Assembly: GCF_023169885.1 (NCBI RefSeq)
Contig: NZ_AP025516.1
Coordinates: 2,831,501 to 2,895,500 of the forward strand
Direction of reading: 5' to 3'
Origin: Desulfofustis limnaeus
GTDB taxonomy: Bacteria > Desulfobacterota > Desulfobulbia > Desulfobulbales > Desulfocapsaceae
Length of the DNA: 64,000 nt
Shown one piece after another: positions 16,571 through 24,666 of the stretch (position 1 is the first letter of the stretch; the number at the start of each line of letters is the position of its first letter). Under the pieces are notes generated by a model. The model saw only the letters and a list, made by a program, of their open reading frames with translations. It did not search any database and had not been told where the DNA came from. The position numbers were made by a program, and so were the translations under genes.

Positions 16571-19500
16571 ACAGCGCTCCCTTGCTCGATGGTGGGCCGA
16601 TCGGCCCGGTAGGCACTCAGTTTCGCTTCGATGTTGTCATCCCGGAACCGGCCGAGGCTGATGGTCTTGGCCGGGCATTCGGCGACGCAGATGCCGCACC
16701 CCTGGCACAACGCCGGATTGATGTAGGCGGTATGCTCCTCGGTAATTACCGGTACCCCGTATGGACAGGCCCGGACACAGGTGAGACAGACGGCGCAGTG
16801 GGCCGGGTTGACCACGGAAAAGACCCCGGACAGGGTCAGTTTCTCCTTGGCCAGAATCGTCGCCGCCCGGGCTACCGCCGCCTGGGCTTGGGTGATGGTC
16901 TCGCTGACGTTCTTCGGCCCATGGGCGGTTCCGGCCAGGAACACCCCCTCACAGGCCAGGTCCACCGGACGCAGCTTGGCATGGGCCTCGATAAAGAAGT
17001 TGTGTTCGTTGCGCGGGATGCGCAGCATGGTCGCCAACTCTTCGGTGTCGTTGGGCACCAGTCCGGTGGAAAGGACCAGCAGGTCCGGGTGGAAGCGCAC
17101 CGTCCGGCGAATCGAAGGATCGGTCAGAGAGACACCCACGCCGGCCTCGGTAAAATCGATGCGAGGTGATTCCTGCTGCGGATCAAAGCGGATGAAATTG
17201 ACTCCGGTCAGCCGTGCCTGACGATACGCCAGCTCAAATAGACCGTAGCAGCGCATGTCGCGGTACAGGACGTCGATACGAACATCGGCATTGAGCTCCT
17301 TGAGTCGCAGGCTGTTCTTGACCGCCTGGTTGCAGCAGTTGCGGGAACAGTAATCGAGGTGCTCGGGACAGCGCGACCCGGCGCATTGGAGCATGACGAT
17401 TCCCGACCAGGAATGGGCGCGCTGCGGCTCCCGGGCGAGCAGGCTCTCGAAATCGCTTTGGGTCATCACCTCCGGCCGTTCACCGAGCCCGTAGAGATTC
17501 GGGCGGTACTCCCGGGCTCCGGTGGCCACCAGGGTGGCGCCATGACGGATGGTCCGGGTGCCGCCGGAGGCAGTCATGATCTCGCTGACGAATGAGCCGA
17601 CAAAACCGTTCTGCTCCACCAGGGCGGCCTTGGTGAAGACCTTGATCCGCTCGTCGGCGAGCACCTGGGCGCGCAACGATTCGAGAAACGGGGCAAACTC
17701 CCGACCGTCCAAACTCCGTTGCAACTGGCGCACCTGGCCGCCCAGTTCATCCTGCTGCTCCACCAGATAGACGGCAAACCCCTGCCGCGCCGCCTCGACG
17801 GCTGCCGTCATGCCGGCAACGCCGCCGCCGATCACCAACAGACCGGGGTCCACGGCGAACTCCAGTTCACTCAATGGCTCGGCTTGGGCCACATTGGCCA
17901 CCGCCATCCGCATCAAGCGTTTGGCCTTTTCGGTCGCCTTGTCCGGTTCCAGCGGGTGCACCCAGCTGCATTGATCACGGATATTGGCCATGTCGAAGAA
18001 ATATTTGTTGATGCCGGCCTGCCGCAGGGTGGACATGAACAGCGGTTCATGGGTCCGCGGCGAACAAGCCGAGACCACCACCCGGTTCAGGTTGTGCTCG
18101 ACGATCAGCTCCCGGATGCGCTCCACCGAATCCTGCGAGCAGGTATACAGGGGGTGATCGGCATAGACCACGTGCGGCAGGGTCCGGGCATAATCGGTCA
18201 CCGCCGCCACGTCCACCACCGAAGCGATATTGGAGCCGCAATGACAGACGAAGACACCGATGCGCAACTCCTCGCCCGACTGAACCGGTTTCTCCGGCAC
18301 CAGCTCTTGTCTCACCAACAGACTGTTACGGGCCGAGGCAATGCCGGCAGCGGCCGCCTGGGCGGCCCCCGACGCCTCGGCCACCGTTTCCGGGATATCC
18401 TTGGGACCATTAAACGCACCGCTGACGAACACCCCGGGCCGGGACGAGGCGAGCGGCGCAAACCCGTCGGTGCGGGCGAACCCGAAACCGTCCAGCTCGA
18501 TGCCGAGACGCTCGGCCAGCTCCCGGTTCTCACGGGACACCTGGACACCCACCGACAACACCACCAGATCGAAGGTCTCGCTGACCAGGGAGCCGCCCTC
18601 GTCGACGTAGCGCAGCTCGAGATCGCCGCTCACCGGGTCCTCGAAGACCCGGCTGACCATAGCCCGAACCATCCGCACCTGATGCTCGCGGGCCCGGTCG
18701 AAGTACCGGTCGAAATTCTTGCCGAAGGAGCGCTGATCGATATAAAAGATGGTCGGTTCGATGGCCTTGTCATGCTCCCGGGCGATAAAGGCCTCCTTGG
18801 CGGCGTACATACAACAGACCGACGAGCAGTAATCTCGGTTGCAGCTGTGGTCGCGCGATCCGACGCACTGAATCCAGGCGATGGTGCGGGGGTGGCGGCC
18901 GTCGCCGGGCCGGGAAACGACGCCCGAGGTGGGTCCGGAGGCGGAGAGCAGCCGCTCGAACTCGATGCTGGTGACCACATTCTTGTAGACGCCGTAGCCG
19001 AACTCCCCGCGCCATCGGGCGTCAAAGACCTCAATGCCGGGTGAGAAAATCACCGAACCGATGTCGACGCTTCGCTCCGTCGCTGTCTGGGAATAATCGA
19101 TGGCTCCCACCCCACAGACGCTCTGGCAGGTCCCACAACCACCGGTGTTGAGGCGAACACAGCTGTGCGGATCGATCACCGGGACCCGCGGCACCGCCTG
19201 GGGGTAGAAGATGTTGATCGGTTTGCGTAGATTGAGTCCCTCGTTGAACCGGTTGTGCAACGGGCGCACCTGCTTGTCGGTGAGGCTCTCGATCGCGAGA
19301 AAATCCACCGGGCAGACGGAAACGCAGGCACCGCAGACCTGGCAGATATCACGCCCCGCCTCGATGCCCTCCCGCACCATGGTCAGCGCGCCGATGTCCA
19401 TGACCTTGCGGCACATGACGACACACAGTCCGCAGCGGATGCAATCGCCTTTGATCCGCCCGCCGCGCTGTTTGATGATCTCCTGCGAGCGCGCATACAG

Positions 19501-20223
19501 GGCGGCGCCGAGGCTCTTGTCCAGATCCGGGGCCCGTTCGACGATCACCGCCTGGAACTGGTCGGGACAAGCGGCATAGCAGGCGCCGCAGCCGATACAC
19601 CGCTCCTGGTCGATGACTGCCACCGCTTTCTTCTGCCATTGCACGGCACCGTGCAGACAAGCCCGGTAACAGGCGCCGCAACGCGAGCACTGGTCAACGT
19701 CCACCCGAAACGTCCAGGCCGCCGGAGATAGCGACGCGCCCTCGGCGACACCGGCCAACACCACCTTGTCGGCGGCTTTGGGCCGTTTTTTCTTTTCTCC
19801 ACTCGCCGGGGACGGGGCAAACCATGAAATCCTGGTGACCGGGCAGACCAGTTCACACTGGCCGCACCCGGTGCATTTAGCGGCATCCACATAGCGCGGG
19901 TGTGACCGTACCCGGGCGGTAAATCTGCCGGCTGCACCTTGTAGATCGAGCACTTCGCTGTGAGTCAGCAGCTCGATATTGCGGTGACGCCCGACTTCCA
20001 CCAGCTTGGGTGAGACAATGCACATGGAACAGTCGTTGGTCGGAAAGGTCTTGTCCAGTTGGGCCATGCGTCCGCCGATGGCGGGTGCCCGCTCTACCAG
20101 GTAGACCCGGAAACCGGACTCGGCCAGGTCAAGGGCCGACTGCATGCCGCCGATCCCGCCGCCCACCACCAGGACCGCACCGGTAACAGCGCCCGTGGTG
20201 TCGGTGCCTATCAGATCCTTCAT
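16567..20223 (-). CDS. hdrA: HdrA, tandem double-module heterodisulfide reductase flavoprotein
   Basis: 1218 residues from the ATG at 20223 (GCAGGAGGAAAC upstream), about twice ordinary HdrA. Module 1 has a dinucleotide fold GGGIGG at 21-26, the DCSMCIVSPKLVEVGRH segment and five CxxCxxCxxxC motifs (CTGCGQCELVC, CSRCGACYRAC, CIGCGACYAAC, CIRCGLCVVMC, CQVCGACVSVC). Module 2 begins with the HdrA N-terminal domain (VFVCHCGSNIASVVDV), a second FAD fold (LLVIGGGVAGMTAA) and a C-terminal pair of ferredoxin motifs (CAVCLTCVRAC, CQGCGICVAEC). HdrA is the flavin-bifurcating centre that joins HdrB/HdrC to MvhD and low-potential ferredoxin. It is coupled by 4-nt overlaps to hdrB and mvhD. Confidence 0.9.
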   Translation of the reverse strand: MKDLIGTDTTGAVTGAVLVVGGGIGGMQSALDLAESGFRVYLVERAPAIGGRMAQLDKTFPTNDCSMCIVSPKLVEVGRHRNIELLTHSEVLDLQGAAGRFTARVRSHPRYVDAAKCTGCGQCELVCPVTRISWFAPSPASGEKKKRPKAADKVVLAGVAEGASLSPAAWTFRVDVDQCSRCGACYRACLHGAVQWQKKAVAVIDQERCIGCGACYAACPDQFQAVIVERAPDLDKSLGAALYARSQEIIKQRGGRIKGDCIRCGLCVVMCRKVMDIGALTMVREGIEAGRDICQVCGACVSVCPVDFLAIESLTDKQVRPLHNRFNEGLNLRKPINIFYPQAVPRVPVIDPHSCVRLNTGGCGTCQSVCGVGAIDYSQTATERSVDIGSVIFSPGIEVFDARWRGEFGYGVYKNVVTSIEFERLLSASGPTSGVVSRPGDGRHPRTIAWIQCVGSRDHSCNRDYCSSVCCMYAAKEAFIAREHDKAIEPTIFYIDQRSFGKNFDRYFDRAREHQVRMVRAMVSRVFEDPVSGDLELRYVDEGGSLVSETFDLVVLSVGVQVSRENRELAERLGIELDGFGFARTDGFAPLASSRPGVFVSGAFNGPKDIPETVAEASGAAQAAAAGIASARNSLLVRQELVPEKPVQSGEELRIGVFVCHCGSNIASVVDVAAVTDYARTLPHVVYADHPLYTCSQDSVERIRELIVEHNLNRVVVSACSPRTHEPLFMSTLRQAGINKYFFDMANIRDQCSWVHPLEPDKATEKAKRLMRMAVANVAQAEPLSELEFAVDPGLLVIGGGVAGMTAAVEAARQGFAVYLVEQQDELGGQVRQLQRSLDGREFAPFLESLRAQVLADERIKVFTKAALVEQNGFVGSFVSEIMTASGGTRTIRHGATLVATGAREYRPNLYGLGERPEVMTQSDFESLLAREPQRAHSWSGIVMLQCAGSRCPEHLDYCSRNCCNQAVKNSLRLKELNADVRIDVLYRDMRCYGLFELAYRQARLTGVNFIRFDPQQESPRIDFTEAGVGVSLTDPSIRRTVRFHPDLLVLSTGLVPNDTEELATMLRIPRNEHNFFIEAHAKLRPVDLACEGVFLAGTAHGPKNVSETITQAQAAVARAATILAKEKLTLSGVFSVVNPAHCAVCLTCVRACPYGVPVITEEHTAYINPALCQGCGICVAECPAKTISLGRFRDDNIEAKLSAYRADRPTIEQGSAV

Positions 20224-21077
20224 ACCGTTTCCTCCTGCCTGACTGCCGCCTGATCGACGACCGAGCTGAGCGCCTGGGCCGGGACCAGGTGGAGCCGTCG
20301 TTGTCTGGCCGGATAACTGCCACTCAGCGCTGCAACAATCAACTCGGTGGCGTAAAAGACCGGCAGCGGTTCCGCACCGCTCGTTTGCCGGCTCTCCACG
20401 TTGGCCTGGCACATCGGGCAATCGGTTACCAGCGCCCGGGCACCGGCACGCCTGGCCGCCGCCACAATATCGCCCACCAACGCCTCGGCGATATCGGGGC
20501 GGGCCATGGTCAGGCTGCCGGAGCAGCATTCGGTCCGGTGCGACCAGTCGACCGGCCGGGCCCCAAGCGTCTCGACAATGGTTTCCAGATTGCGTGGCTG
20601 TTCATAGTCCTGCGCGCCGGTAACCTTCGGATGGCGCAGGGACAGGCAGCCGTAATAACAGGCCACCGGCAGGCCATCGAGCCGGATGCGGAGCTGCTCG
20701 CCGATGAGCCGACAGCTCCGCTCGGCAGCAAGCAACGAGCTGATATGGACGATGGTGAAAGACGGCGCATAGCTCTCAGCATCCCAGTACGCCGGATCGG
20801 CGCGCACGGCCCGGTCAGTGGCTTTCAACCGTTGAAAACAGGCGGCGCAGGGAACCAGCAGGTCGTGCCCCAATTCGGCGGCCAGCAGCAAATTGCGTAA
20901 GGGGAGCCGGACGGCGACCTCATGATCGGTCATATGGGCCGACGAGGCACCGCAACAATTCCAATCGGGCAATTCAACCAACTCGATGGCGAGCCGTGCG
21001 CAGACCTGGCGCACTGATCGGTCATAATCGAGGGCCGTACCGTTAAGTGAGCAACCAGGGTAATAGGAATAGTTCAT
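20220..21077 (-). CDS. hdrB: HdrB, CCG-domain disulfide-active subunit
   Basis: 285 residues, normal HdrB length. Two CCG domains: YYPGCSLN...NCCGASSAH...CAACFQRL, and CYYGCLS...ECCSGSLT...CPMCQANVE. These cysteines hold the paired noncubane clusters at the disulfide-reducing site of methanogen HdrB; in MetFV clusters this site may simply pass electrons on. Overlaps hdrC by 4 nt upstream and hdrA by 4 nt downstream, so synthesis of the three subunits is coupled. A paralogue is at 59883-60737. Confidence 0.9.
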   Translation of the reverse strand: MNYSYYPGCSLNGTALDYDRSVRQVCARLAIELVELPDWNCCGASSAHMTDHEVAVRLPLRNLLLAAELGHDLLVPCAACFQRLKATDRAVRADPAYWDAESYAPSFTIVHISSLLAAERSCRLIGEQLRIRLDGLPVACYYGCLSLRHPKVTGAQDYEQPRNLETIVETLGARPVDWSHRTECCSGSLTMARPDIAEALVGDIVAAARRAGARALVTDCPMCQANVESRQTSGAEPLPVFYATELIVAALSGSYPARQRRLHLVPAQALSSVVDQAAVRQEETV

Positions 21078-21637
21078 CGTTCGTACTCCTTACCACGTCC
21101 GGCGAAGATCCGTTTGATTTCGGCCTTCTCCTTGACCGTGTGCGGGCGCAGTCCGAGCCGCCCCCGGGAGAACATCTGCACCCCGAGTTTCAGATCGGAA
21201 AACAGATCGCCGCTGCGCATTTTATAGCCGGCAATCAGCCCCACCTCATAGGCGCGTCCCCACCGTTTGATCGAGGCCAGAAAGGATTGGTGAAACATCG
21301 GCACCCGCGGCTCCGCCGGGCGAACTCCCTTGCGCAGCGCCAGTTCGCGCAGTACGTCCATCAAAGCGGCGATGTCGATGTCGTTGGGGCACCGGGTGGC
21401 GCAGGTTTCACACGACGCACACAGCCAGATGGTCCGACAGCCGAGCAGTTCGTCCTCCAGGCCATAAGCCGCCAGACGCACCACTTCCATGGTGGTCAGA
21501 TCGAAGAAGGTGGTGATCGGACACCCGGCGGCACACCGGCCACACTGGAAGCACGCCTGGACATCGATACCCCGGGCCTGCAGCTTGCCGAGAAACTTAC
21601 GATTGGTCCGTTCCAACACACACGTGTTGTCCTTCAT
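21074..21637 (-). CDS. hdrC: HdrC, [4Fe-4S] electron-transfer subunit
   Basis: 187 residues from the ATG at 21637, with GGAGG upstream; the longer frame lies in the kinase gene. Two ferredoxin motifs are at C29-C32-C35-C39 (CFQCGRCAAGC) and C73-C76-C79-C83 (CASCETCATRC), the HdrC pattern. It carries electrons between HdrA and HdrB. Its 5' end lies inside the 3' end of the PAS kinase gene (41-nt overlap), an unusual tight link between sensor and enzyme. Confidence 0.9.
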   Translation of the reverse strand: MKDNTCVLERTNRKFLGKLQARGIDVQACFQCGRCAAGCPITTFFDLTTMEVVRLAAYGLEDELLGCRTIWLCASCETCATRCPNDIDIAALMDVLRELALRKGVRPAEPRVPMFHQSFLASIKRWGRAYEVGLIAGYKMRSGDLFSDLKLGVQMFSRGRLGLRPHTVKEKAEIKRIFAGRGKEYER

Positions 21638-23183
21638 CCTCGCCTCCTTTGACAGCTTCCGCCAGCGCCGGGAAACGGAGCGTGAAAACAGCCCCCTCGC
21701 CCGGCGTGGAGTGCACCCGGATGGTTCCCTGGTGCTCTTTGACGATGGCATACGAGACCGACAGTCCCAGGCCGGTGCCCTCTCCGGTCGTCTTGGTGGT
21801 AAAAAACGGCTCGAAAATCTTCTCCTGCAGCTCTTCGGGAACCCCGGGGCCGCTATCGGCAATCAACACCTCGACCACATCCTTTCCCGCCCTGGTCCGG
21901 CTGACGATGCGCAGCGTACCCTGGCCCTGCATGGCCTGGGCACCGTTCACCAGCAGATTCATCAACACCTGGTGCAGGCGAATATGGTTGCCGGCGATTG
22001 ACGGTATCTGTGCATCCAGCCGACATTCCACAGTGATGTTATGAAACAGCGGCTGCTGCTGGAGGATACCCAGCGTCTTACGCACCACCTCGTTGATGTT
22101 GATCGGCACCATCTCGAAACTGGACTGATGGGAAAATTCCAGCAGATCGGCAACGATCACCTTGCAGCGTTCGGCTTCGTGAATGATGGTATCGAGGTCC
22201 ACAACCGCGGGATGCGTCTCACCCAGTTCTTCTTTGACCAGGTTGGCATAGAGCATGATCCCGGACATCGGGTTGTTGATCTCGTGCGCCACACCGGCCG
22301 CGAGGCGACCAAGTCCGGCCATCTTTTCCGACTGCATCAGCATCTTGTGGGTCTGCTCCAGATCCTCCTCGATCTGGAGCATGGCCCGCAGGTCAGTAAA
22401 AATGCCGAAGGTGGCTATTTCGTTGTCTTTATCGTAGATAATGCCGCCGGAGAACCGCACCGGGATGTCATGGCCGTCCCGATGCCGTACCGTCAGTTCA
22501 TGGTGCAGCAGTTTGCCTCGCCCGCCGAACTCCTCACTGCGCATCCGCTTCAGAATCTCATGGGCCAGGGCCTCATGATACAGCTGCGCCACGTGCAGAT
22601 CGCCGAGGTCCTCCTCGCGATACCCGAGCAGGGAAAGGGCCGCATCGTTGAAGAGGATGATCCGGCCCTGCATGTCGGCGGCGATGATGGCATCGACCGA
22701 CGAGTTGATGAGGTTATTGAAAAAGGCGTTGCGCCGACGTAGCTGCCCCTCCAAACGTTTCCGGGCAGTGACGTCGATCAGGTAAAGGAGGTAGTAGTTG
22801 GGCGATGATGGCGGATAAACGAGTACCGCATCGAGGATCTTGTTCTCCCCGGGGCCGGTCTCTATCCTGATTTCCTGCCTGATCCGCGATTCACCGATCT
22901 CCGCCAGGTTATCGAAGAATTGCCCGATTTGGTAGAAAAACCACTGATTCTCACGGCCGAGCAACACCTCCAGCTCGGTCTCGGTCACCCCCCGATAATC
23001 GATGCCGAGCAGGGTTTGGGCGGCCGGATTGACGTAGCAGACATGGTGCGAGAGATCGACCACCACCACCCCGTTGGGCGTCTCCTCCAGTATTTGGTAG
23101 AGATAGAGGTGCGATCCCAGCTCGTTGGTGACCTCCGGCAAACTTTTGCGCAGAGGAGAGCGCTCGTCGTCGCTTTTCAGCAC
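21597..23183 (-). CDS. Cytosolic double-PAS sensor histidine kinase
   Basis: 528 residues from a GTG at 23183, four bases after the metF2 stop, with AAAGG upstream; the longer frame would run back into metF2. Two PAS domains (about 30-140 and 155-265) precede a HisKA domain with His300 in [18 protein letters not shown] and a C-terminal HATPase (TTGEGTGLGLSVSYAIV). No membrane segment, so it senses something inside the cell, such as redox state, a flavin-linked signal or a metabolite. The likely partners are the receiver proteins at the far end of the same operon. The kinase at 63087-64000 is its closest relative here. Confidence 0.87.
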   Translation of the reverse strand: MLKSDDERSPLRKSLPEVTNELGSHLYLYQILEETPNGVVVVDLSHHVCYVNPAAQTLLGIDYRGVTETELEVLLGRENQWFFYQIGQFFDNLAEIGESRIRQEIRIETGPGENKILDAVLVYPPSSPNYYLLYLIDVTARKRLEGQLRRRNAFFNNLINSSVDAIIAADMQGRIILFNDAALSLLGYREEDLGDLHVAQLYHEALAHEILKRMRSEEFGGRGKLLHHELTVRHRDGHDIPVRFSGGIIYDKDNEIATFGIFTDLRAMLQIEEDLEQTHKMLMQSEKMAGLGRLAAGVAHEINNPMSGIMLYANLVKEELGETHPAVVDLDTIIHEAERCKVIVADLLEFSHQSSFEMVPININEVVRKTLGILQQQPLFHNITVECRLDAQIPSIAGNHIRLHQVLMNLLVNGAQAMQGQGTLRIVSRTRAGKDVVEVLIADSGPGVPEELQEKIFEPFFTTKTTGEGTGLGLSVSYAIVKEHQGTIRVHSTPGEGAVFTLRFPALAEAVKGGEDEGQHVCVGTDQS

Positions 23184-23187
23184 CGTC

Positions 23188-24063
23188 TTACCTTTCGATA
23201 AGATTGAGAAATTCCGGCAATCGATCCTTCCAGCCAAGACTGACCAGAACCACCGCATCACTCAGCGGCTGCAATTCGCGCAGGAAATCGGCTGCCACCT
23301 GCAAACCGGCCATTTTCTTGTCCGGGGCCTGCATCATCTTTTTTTGGAACTCCTGCGGAATCGACGGCACACCGGGAAGGTTGTTGAGGTAACGGATCAT
23401 CGTCACCGATTTCAGATAGAGCAGCGACGTGCGCACCTTGATCCCGGTCTGTTCCGCCGCCGGAAGAAACTGTTCAATGATCGTGAGGTCGTAGGTCGGC
23501 CCAAGGGTCACCGCCTGAACCCCGAGATCCCGCAGCTTGGAAAACGACGCGGCCATTTCTCGATTACGACTGGCTTCGTCGGAAAGATCCAGGCACACAT
23601 CGATGAAAAAGTCGGTCGCCCCGTCCAGGTCCTCACCGGAGAGGTCCTTGCCGTTGTTGAGGCGGGAGGCGCAGGTCAACATGGTCTCCAGGTTGAGATC
23701 GCCGCTGGTTCTGGCCAATGGTTGATCCCCTTCGCGCGGGTCGTGTCCCTCCTTGATGACGATACCGGTGATCCCCAAAGCGGCGGCACACAGCAGGTCG
23801 GACTGGAAGGATAGTCGATTGCGGTCCCGGCCGTTGATCACCATCACCGGTACGAAACCTTTTTCTTGCAATGCCAGACAGGGAGCCAGAGGGGCCATGC
23901 GCATGATGGCGTGTTCATTATCGGTGACCCGGATGCCCTGCACCCGGCCCCTGAGGTTTAAGGCGGTGGCAAGGAAGGGCTGCAGATTACTCCCCTTGGG
24001 TGGGTCCAGTTCGATGATCAGGGGGGCGGGGCGGGAGACCTGGCTGGTGGCGGCAGCTTCCAT
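23188..24063 (-). CDS. Second MetF-like methylenetetrahydrofolate reductase
   Basis: 291 residues with GGAGG before the ATG. MTHFR-type TIM barrel: IELDPPKGSNLQPF at the N-terminus, VQGIRVTDNEHAIMRM, and FQSDLLCAAALGITGIVI, parallel to the same segments of the MetF at 14521-15450 but clearly divergent. It is the first gene of the operon. It may be a second MTHFR with a different partner, or a corrinoid/folate methyltransferase-associated MetF homologue. Having two MetF-like genes at either end of one hdr operon is unusual. Confidence 0.8.
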   Translation of the reverse strand: MEAAATSQVSRPAPLIIELDPPKGSNLQPFLATALNLRGRVQGIRVTDNEHAIMRMAPLAPCLALQEKGFVPVMVINGRDRNRLSFQSDLLCAAALGITGIVIKEGHDPREGDQPLARTSGDLNLETMLTCASRLNNGKDLSGEDLDGATDFFIDVCLDLSDEASRNREMAASFSKLRDLGVQAVTLGPTYDLTIIEQFLPAAEQTGIKVRTSLLYLKSVTMIRYLNNLPGVPSIPQEFQKKMMQAPDKKMAGLQVAADFLRELQPLSDAVVLVSLGWKDRLPEFLNLIER

Positions 24064-24253
24064 TGAACCTCCTTACGTCAGCTTGAATTGCTCTTGGAAG
24101 TAGGTCAAAACAGCTTCTTTCCTGACACTCGATCAACAAAAAGAGAGCCGCGCCGCCCGCCGCTTGAGGCCGGGAAGCCTCGAGGCCAACGAGACAATGA
24201 CGAGTCGTCCTGTCTTTATATCGGTGGGATGGTGATCACGGCTGACGGGACCG

Positions 24254-24277
24254 GGTTATGATCAAATGATTTTAACC
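24254..24277. promoter_or_regulatory. 24-bp dyad, candidate operator for the metF2-hdr operon or the divergent unit
   Basis: The pattern GGTTA-N2-ATCA-N2-TGAT-N2-TAACC has rotational symmetry at 18 of 24 positions (12-bp half-site GGTTAtgATCAa). It overlaps the -35 box of the candidate plus-strand promoter at 24272-24300 and lies about 190 bp before metF2. The length and symmetry are typical of a dimeric regulator, but the protein is unknown. Confidence 0.55.
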
Positions 24278-24300
24278 TTTACTTAAGACTGGTTTATAGT
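24272..24300 (+). promoter_or_regulatory. Candidate sigma-70 promoter facing right
   Basis: TTAACC (24272-24277), a 17-bp spacer and TATAGT (24295-24300) match 4/6 and 5/6 of the consensus boxes. Transcription would run toward the HD-like gene 370 bp away or make a leader RNA. The -35 box is the right end of the 24-bp dyad. Confidence 0.4.
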
Positions 24301-24415
24301 ACTGCCCCGGAGGAACCCTTGTCAATCATCTATAGGGGAGCATTATGCAAAATCCGATTTTATTCAGAGCGTGCGATCTCAACCATGTGTGGATTCAGGA
24401 CCAGCGCTCAGTCAG

Positions 24416-24540
24416 GGGAGCTTGAAAAATTCGAGGTTCCGTTCAAGATCGTGGCGCGCACACCATTGTGCCGCAGGCAGGCACCTGATATGACGAGGAT
24501 ATAATGTGATTGGGCGAAATGGCACTTTTTCAAGGTTCCC
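24416..24540 (+). repeat. 125-bp element with terminal inverted repeats, includes copy B of the 25-bp element
   Basis: The left end reads GGGAGCTTGAAAAATTCG and the reverse complement of the right end reads GGGAACCTTGAAAAAGTGCC, so the two ends form an imperfect inverted repeat of about 15 bp. The right 25 bp match 6077-6101 at 24 of 25 positions. This is the shape of a MITE-like or IS-end-derived element. No target-site duplication was established. Confidence 0.45.
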
Positions 24541-24547
24541 AACAGTC

Positions 24548-24561
24548 TTGACCTAGATCAA
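24548..24561. promoter_or_regulatory. FNR/CRP-family-like box
   Basis: TTGACCTAGATCAA matches the FNR pattern TTGAT-N4-ATCAA except for one base. A TATGAT hexamer follows at 24574-24579, though the spacing is shorter than the usual class II arrangement. It lies 105 bp before the HD-like gene and could give anaerobic or redox control. Confidence 0.35.
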
Positions 24562-24606
24562 TGGCAAATGGTCAAAAATCGCCTATGATACGAACCATTG
24601 AGAACC

Positions 24607-24641
24607 GTTTTCCTTGCGCAACCCGGTGTGGTGGAAAACGA
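24607..24641 (+). promoter_or_regulatory. Leader hairpin before the HD-like gene
   Basis: CGTTTTCC (24607-24614) pairs perfectly with GGAAAACG (24634-24641) across a 19-nt loop, 25 nt before the start codon and just upstream of the GGGGAGG ribosome-binding site. It could affect translation or mRNA stability. Confidence 0.35.
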
Positions 24642-24666
24642 AAACACATCCCAGGGGAGGCTCATT

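Larger units (their letters stand above)
24064..24666. other. Divergent control region between metF2 and the HD-like gene
   Basis: 603 bp without a supported gene; a 61-codon frame at 24319-24504 uses a TTG start with no clear ribosome-binding site and is not believed. The region holds a 24-bp dyad, a candidate plus-strand promoter, a 125-bp element with inverted ends, an FNR-like box and a leader hairpin, each listed separately. Base composition drops to AT-rich around 24255-24365. Confidence 0.7.

Noticed and set aside
17719-19044. 441-codon plus-strand frame opposite hdrA
   Set aside because: No family motifs; its His/Gln/Arg/Gly-rich sequence is what a GC-rich gene gives on the opposite strand.
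24319-24504. 61-codon frame in the metF2 control region
   Set aside because: TTG start, no clear ribosome-binding site, runs through the inverted-repeat element, no similarity recognised.
24515-24532. TGGCAC as a second sigma-54 promoter
   Set aside because: TGGCAC is followed by TTTTTCAAGG; the -12 GC element is absent at the required spacing.
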